From contig SEFA01000039.1 of NCBI GenBank assembly GCA_004210455.1, positions 1 through 55,794 on the forward strand: a stretch of DNA of 55,794 bases. Direction: 5' to 3'. The notes beneath the pieces are model-generated. The model saw only the letters and a program-made list of their open reading frames with translations. It did not search any database and was not told where the DNA came from. Position numbers and translations under genes: made by a program. The DNA is from Rubrivivax sp. Lineage in GTDB: Bacteria; Pseudomonadota; Gammaproteobacteria; Burkholderiales; Burkholderiaceae_C. Positions 51,670 through 55,794 of this stretch are shown piece after piece (within the stretch, counting starts at the first letter, position 1; the number at the start of each line of letters is the position of its first letter).

Positions 51670-52796
51670 ATGGAAGACGCATTGGGGCGACTCGCCCACC
51701 ACTTCGCCCGGTTCGCCGAGACCGACGGCCGCAACGATCCGCTGTACGCGGCGTTCGCGACGATCATCGGCGCCGATCCGGCGCTCATGGCGCTGCTGCT
51801 CGACGCTCCGGCAACGCAACGCAAGCCGTGCTGCTGCTGGCCGCGCTGCACGATCGGATCCTGGCCGGCGAGCCGCATCCGCTCGCCGCGTACTACGCCA
51901 GCGTCGGCGGCACGCGGGCGCCGGACGGCGACCTGGCGGCGCTGCTGAGGGACTTCATCCGCCGCGAGGACGCCGCGCTGCGCGCGCTGATCCGCATGCG
52001 CACCACGCAGACCAACGAGACGGGGCGCTGTGCCGTGCTCCGACCCGTCCTGCAGGCGCTCGCCACGCGACTCGGAGGCACCGAGGACCAACCGGTCGAG
52101 CTGGCCCTGTTCGAGTTCGGCTGCAGCGCCGGCCTGCTTCTGGGTGTCGATCGCCATGCCTACGACGACGGGGTCGAGACGACGGCCGGTGAGCGTCCCG
52201 ATGCGCCGTTGATCGCCACCACCTGGCGTGGCGAGCGCCCGGCCGCGCTGCTCGGTGCGCCGCGCTGGCGGGCGAGCCGGCGCATGGGCGTCGACCTGCA
52301 ACCGATCGATCCGGCCGACGAGGCGGGCGCCCGCTGGCTGCGCGCCTGCCTCTGGCCCGGCGACGCCGCGCGGCGGGAGCGCCTGGACCGGGCGTTGGCC
52401 GACGCCCGTCGACACCCGGTGCCGCTGCTGCGCACCGAGGACGGTCTGGCGGCGCTTGAGCGGTGGATGGACGAGCTGCCCGCCGGCGTCACGCCCGTGA
52501 TCTTCAACGTCTGGGTGCTGGCCTACTTCGATGCCGCATCGTTCAAGGCGCATGTCGAGCGCATCGGCCGGACGGTGCGCGAGCGCGGGCTCGACTGGAT
52601 CAGCGGCGAGGTCGGCAAGCTCGCGCCGATGGCCTCGCCGCCGGGCTGCCCGGTTGGCGAATCGCCCGGCAGCGGCACGCTGTGGACCTTGCAATGGCGC
52701 GATGGTGGCGGGGTCCGCACCGACCCGCTGGCCTGGTCGCATCCGCACGGACGGTGGATCGAGTGGCTGGACGCCGGCCCTGCCCGCTCAGCGTGA
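51670..52796 (+). pseudogene. DUF2332-like gene with a frameshift
   Basis: The start (ATG 51670) reads MEDALGRLAHHFARFAETDGRNDPLYAAF and on to ATQRKP in one frame. The matching downstream sequence AVLLLAALHDRILAGEPHPLAAYY continues in another frame from about 51825. Joining them needs one extra base (a -1 shift), so the sequence as given cannot encode the whole protein. Both halves look like DUF2332 sequence and preserve their codon pattern, pointing to a recent mutation or a sequencing error. No slippery heptamer is seen. Function is unknown. Confidence 0.75.
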
Positions 52797-53333
52797 GGCC
52801 CCCGACGCCGGACTTGCCGACGTGCCGGGGACGAGCTTCAACTCGTTGACGACAGACTCCACGTCGTCGATCTGCTTCACCAACGCCTCGAGTGCGGACG
52901 CCTCGTCGGCGCTGCGCACGCAGCTTTGCAGCCAAATCCAGCGCCGCTGGCCGAGCGCCCAGACGCTGGTCGTCGCATCGAACCGGCCGTCGGCGGCGAC
53001 GGCTTTCTGCACGCGCGGCATGATCTCCTTGTCGTAGAGATAGGCGTTGGGCAGCCGGCAGCGGCCGCTCTGGAAGCAGCTGGTGCCGCGCTCGATGCGG
53101 CCATGCGCCTGTGCCCTGGCTTCGGCCTCGCTCATCAGCGGTCCAGACGGGGGCGGACACTCGGACGTCGGGATCGCCGAGCTCAGCTGCACGAAGGGAT
53201 CATCGAAGACGTTGCGGCGCGCTTCCTCGGCGACGGCAGCCGCGGGCATCACCGCGGGCAACACCGCGTGCAGGATCAGCGCGATCCGTGCGCAGACGCA
53301 CAGGCGATGGGCGATTGGCGGCGGTCGTCGCAT
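52788..53333 (-). CDS. Secreted BON-like protein of unknown function
   Basis: The 181-residue protein has a signal peptide (residues 1 to about 35, ending AVAEE). A central part follows with CFQSGRCRLPNAYLYDKEI, then a C-terminal segment DGRFDATTSVWALGQRRWIWLQSCV ending in DDVESVVNEL (residues about 120-170), which resembles a BON domain, a periplasmic lipid-binding fold. The ATG at 53333 is used. The gene overlaps the DUF2332 tail by 9 bases, tail to tail, and lies between the two DUF2332-like end sequences. Confidence 0.65.
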   Translation of the reverse strand: MRRPPPIAHRLCVCARIALILHAVLPAVMPAAAVAEEARRNVFDDPFVQLSSAIPTSECPPPSGPLMSEAEARAQAHGRIERGTSCFQSGRCRLPNAYLYDKEIMPRVQKAVAADGRFDATTSVWALGQRRWIWLQSCVRSADEASALEALVKQIDDVESVVNELKLVPGTSASPASGASR

Positions 53334-53393
53334 GGCCGGGAGCTTGCCCCATCGCTTTCGAGCCTTCAAGCGGGCCGCCTTGATGGCTAGGCT

Positions 53394-53495
53394 GGCAGCG
53401 GTACGCTGTGGACGCTTCAATGGCGCGATGGCGCCGAGCTTCGCACCGAAGCGCTGGCGTGGTCGCACCCGCACGGGCGATGGATCGAGTGGCTC
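53394..53495 (+). pseudogene. Diverged second copy of the DUF2332 gene end
   Basis: This 102-base stretch aligns without gaps to 52668-52769, the end of the DUF2332 gene, at about 84% identity by eye, mostly third-position changes. It encodes GTLWTLQWRDGAELRTEALA then HPHGRWIEWL. No start codon or upstream body of such a gene is present, so it is probably a remnant of a duplicated or recombined paralogue. Confidence 0.7.
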
Positions 53496-53811
53496 AGGCC
53501 AGCGGCGTCAGCTTGATCAACTGAAGCGGAGCGCCCAGCAGCGCCGGTGCCTTCTTCGCGAAGGCCTGGAAGTGCGGCATCGCGCGGTGCGCCTCCAGCG
53601 CGGCTTCGTCGTCGAACTGCTCGTGCATCTGGAAGGTGCCGGGCGACTCCTCCAGCTCGAACAGACGGTAGTCGCGGCAGCCGGCTTCCTGGCGGGTCGG
53701 CGCGACCAGCGCGGTCAGTTCGGCGCGCAGATCCTCGCGACGGCCGGGCGCGGCGACGATCACCGCGATCATCGTCACGGTGCGGGAAGGGGTGGGAACA
53801 GGGGAACTCAT
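53494..53811 (-). CDS. ABM-domain quinol monooxygenase-like protein
   Basis: The 105-residue protein has the antibiotic-biosynthesis-monooxygenase pattern: TMIAVIVAAPGRREDLRAEL, RLFELEESPGTFQMHEQFDDEAALEAH and a late HFQAFAKKAP. Such small dimers oxidise quinones or other aromatics. An in-frame ATG at 53823 would add four residues; 53811 is used. Its tail overlaps the DUF2332 remnant by two bases. Confidence 0.83.
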   Translation of the reverse strand: MSSPVPTPSRTVTMIAVIVAAPGRREDLRAELTALVAPTRQEAGCRDYRLFELEESPGTFQMHEQFDDEAALEAHRAMPHFQAFAKKAPALLGAPLQLIKLTPLA

Positions 53812-53990
53812 GGGTGGGTCCATGCAAGTGCTGTGGAGCGTCGGATGCTAGGCGCCCCGGGCACGTCGCGACAGCCCCTCGCACACGAAACACTTTCAAC
53901 CCGGACGCAAGGACGCCGCCCCGATAGGATGGCCGCTTCCTTCGCTCCCGAGGGGGCGGTTCCTTCAAGAACGATCTGGAGACCTCGCCG

Positions 53991-55307
53991 ATGACCGCTT
54001 CCCTTCCCACCCTGCGCCGCGCGGCGCTGGCCCTGGCCGCGATGACCGCCCTCGGTGTGACCGGCGCGCAGGCGCAGACGGTCCCCGAGCTCCACGCGCT
54101 CGCCGCCAAGGAGCAGCCCGCGCTGATGAAGACGCTGCAGCAGCTGGTCGAGATCGAGTCCGGCAGTTCCGACCGTCAGGGCCTGGACCGCATCGCCGGC
54201 GTCATCGCCCAGCGCCTGCGCGAGCTCGGCGGCCAGGTCCAGCTGGTCGATCCGGACAAGACCATCGCCGCGCCGACCTCCGACGCGGGCGACGGCCCGG
54301 CCAAGGTCGGCCAGGTCGTGCAGGCCTCGTTCAAGGGCGGCAACGCCAACGGCAAGCGCGTGATGCTGATCGCGCACATGGACACCGTCTACCAGCGCGG
54401 CGGCCTGAAGCAGCAGCCCTTCCGCATCGATGGCAACCACGCCTACGGCCTGGGCATCGCCGACGACAAGCAGGGCGTCGCCACCATCCTTCATGCGCTG
54501 GCCATGCTGAAGTCGGTCGGCTTCAAGGACTATGCCGAGATCACCGTGCTGATCAACGGCGACGAGGAGATCGGGTCGCCCGGTTCCGACGCGCTGATCA
54601 CGAAGCTCGGCGGCGAGCATGACGCGGTGCTGTCTTTCGAGGGCGGCGGCGGCCCGACGACGCCGGATACGGTGCGCCTGGCCACCAGCGGCATCGCCTC
54701 GGTCGACCTGAAGGTCAAAGGGCGCTCGTCGCATGCGGGCGCGGCGCCGGAGAAGGGCATCAACGCGCTGACCGAGCTGTCGCACCAGATCCTGCAGACG
54801 CGCGATCTCTCCGATCCCAAGCGCGGCCTGCATCTGAATTGGACCTTGTCCAAGGCGGGCTCGGTCCGCAACGCGATTCCGGAACGCGCCGAGGCCCAGG
54901 GCGACGCGCGCGCGGACCGTTTCTCCGATTTCGATGCCCTGGAAGCCGAACTGCGCAAGCGCATCCAGAACAAACTGGTCCCGGACGCGGAAGTGACCCT
55001 GAGCTTCAACCGCGGCCGTCCGCCGCTGGCGGCGACCGACGCCTCGCGCGCGCTGGCCGCGAAGGTCAAGGCCCTGGCCGACGAGCAGAAACTGGAGCTC
55101 GTCGTGCGCGACCGCCCCACCGGCGGCGGCACGGACGCCGCCTATGCGTCGCTGGCGACCAAGGCGCCGGTCATCGAGGGCCTGGGCGTGCGCGGATTCG
55201 GCGCGCACAGCAGCGACAGCGAGTACGTCGTCGTCGATGCCATTGCGCCGAAGCTGGTGCTCGTCACGCGCGTGGTGATGGCGATCGGCAGCGGCAAGGC
55301 GCTCTGA
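53991..55307 (+). CDS. Periplasmic M20 metallopeptidase (glutamate carboxypeptidase type)
   Basis: The 438-residue zinc peptidase has a signal peptide (cleavage near TGAQAQ, residue 25) and the M20 set in order: HMD (His and Asp), LGIADDKQGVA (Asp), DEEIGSPGSD (catalytic Glu pair), and His in FGAHSSDSEYVVVD. It resembles carboxypeptidase G2, which removes C-terminal glutamate from folates and peptides. GGAGA precedes the ATG. Its stop abuts the thioesterase stop. Confidence 0.9.
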   Translation: MTASLPTLRRAALALAAMTALGVTGAQAQTVPELHALAAKEQPALMKTLQQLVEIESGSSDRQGLDRIAGVIAQRLRELGGQVQLVDPDKTIAAPTSDAGDGPAKVGQVVQASFKGGNANGKRVMLIAHMDTVYQRGGLKQQPFRIDGNHAYGLGIADDKQGVATILHALAMLKSVGFKDYAEITVLINGDEEIGSPGSDALITKLGGEHDAVLSFEGGGGPTTPDTVRLATSGIASVDLKVKGRSSHAGAAPEKGINALTELSHQILQTRDLSDPKRGLHLNWTLSKAGSVRNAIPERAEAQGDARADRFSDFDALEAELRKRIQNKLVPDAEVTLSFNRGRPPLAATDASRALAAKVKALADEQKLELVVRDRPTGGGTDAAYASLATKAPVIEGLGVRGFGAHSSDSEYVVVDAIAPKLVLVTRVVMAIGSGKAL

Positions 55308-55709
55308 TCAGGCCTTCGGGTAGAGCACCATCTGCGTGCAGCGGAACAGCGCGATCGTCTTGCCGTTGTGCGTGACGGTCGCGTCCCAGACCTGCGTCGT
55401 GCGGCCCATGTGGACGGCGGTGGCGAGGCACTCGATGACGCCGTCGCGGGCGGTGCCCAGGTGGTTGGACTTGAGCTCGACCGTGGTGAAGTTCTGTGCA
55501 CCGTCGGGCAGCGACGAGATGCAGCCATAGCCGCAGCAGGTGTCGGCCAGCGTGACGACGCTGCCGGCGTGCAGATAGCCGTTGGGTGCCATGACCTGCT
55601 GGGTGACCGGCAGGCGCGCGAAGACGCGGCCCTTCTCGACCTCGACGATCTCGATGCCCATGTGGCCGGGCAGGCAGGCGGCGCCGCGCGCGTTGAAGTC
55701 CGTGATCAT
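55308..55709 (-). CDS. PaaI-family hotdog thioesterase
   Basis: The 133-residue protein shows the hotdog fold pattern: NGYLHAGSVVTLADTCCGYG (catalytic HAG region near residue 47) and VHMGRTTQVWDATVTHNGK. It probably hydrolyses an acyl-CoA or aryl-CoA. It converges exactly with the M20 peptidase gene; the stop codons are adjacent. Confidence 0.88.
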   Translation of the reverse strand: MITDFNARGAACLPGHMGIEIVEVEKGRVFARLPVTQQVMAPNGYLHAGSVVTLADTCCGYGCISSLPDGAQNFTTVELKSNHLGTARDGVIECLATAVHMGRTTQVWDATVTHNGKTIALFRCTQMVLYPKA

Positions 55710-55794
55710 GTGATTCTGTAGAGCGGGTCATGCGAAGCCCGCATTGTCGTCGGCCTGTATCGGCGCCTTGGCAGGCGGGCTGTTCCGGTGCGGG

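Noticed and set aside
1-55794. CRISPR arrays, prophage or biosynthetic gene clusters
   Set aside because: No spaced identical repeats, integrase, capsid, or large synthase genes were seen in either strand.

Overview
The window is about 68-70% GC by eye and gene-dense, with genes on both strands, short intergenic gaps and many stop/start overlaps. It looks like a chromosomal segment of a betaproteobacterium of the order Burkholderiales, possibly the Roseateles/Mitsuaria/Rubrivivax part of the order. That placement rests on a PEP-CTERM protein, the radA / ilvE / CHCC zinc-finger / YheT cluster, an FCD-type GntR regulator coupled to a polar amino-acid ABC transporter, and overall protein flavour. 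I ran no database search. There is no rRNA operon, CRISPR array, prophage or insertion sequence. No gene-free stretch exceeds 300 bases; the longest is about 293 bases, at 38248-38540.

Layout. 1-9.1 kb: a methylmalonate-semialdehyde dehydrogenase behind an operator-like palindrome, a TPR-GGDEF protein, a Fur-box-controlled TonB siderophore receptor, two tandem membrane GGDEF proteins on the minus strand, and an SDR oxidoreductase. 9.1-12.8 kb: an RlpA/SPOR lipoprotein, a FAH-family hydrolase, nadC, and a lower-GC orphan nuclease-like gene. 12.9-16.7 kb: a five-gene operon of GntR regulator, binding protein, two permeases and ATPase. 16.8-19.3 kb: a DUF433/PIN-like toxin-antitoxin pair, then a TlpA-like thioredoxin coupled through a TTG start to a MepA-like murein endopeptidase. 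19.3-23.4 kb: a minus-strand operon of circularly permuted ATP-grasp, alpha-E, transglutaminase and Anbu proteasome-type protease. 23.6-28.5 kb: a membrane diguanylate cyclase and a compact molybdate system (one-domain ModE-like regulator, modA, modB, short modC) with a putative ModE operator. 28.6-32.8 kb: a large patatin-like protein with an internal 9-bp repeat tract, an epimerase, tRNA-Arg(CCG) and a membrane-anchored cytochrome c.

32.9-38.2 kb is a minus-strand run from radA through ilvE, a zinc-finger protein, a SnoaL-like protein and a YheT hydrolase. 38.27-38.43 kb holds an array of TGTGG motifs spaced about 11 bp apart. 38.5-43.3 kb: a membrane MutS-like ATPase overlapping tail to tail with a sodium/solute symporter, then LysE and EamA exporters. 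43.3-48.2 kb: a PEP-CTERM protein, a membrane HExxHxxGxxD protease, ArfB, alanine racemase and LplT. 48.2-55.7 kb: an SGNH hydrolase, an EamA transporter, glutathione peroxidase, a Crp/Fnr regulator, a frameshifted DUF2332 gene, a BON-like secreted protein, a diverged second copy of the DUF2332 tail, an ABM monooxygenase, an M20 peptidase and a PaaI-type thioesterase.

Functional themes are c-di-GMP signalling (four GGDEF proteins, all keeping an RxxD I-site), envelope and peptidoglycan handling (RlpA, MepA-like, Alr, LplT), and metal uptake (iron and molybdate). The least explained items are the 11-bp array at 38.27-38.43 kb, the orphan PD-(D/E)XK gene at 12.05 kb, and the decayed or duplicated DUF2332 locus at 51.7-53.5 kb.
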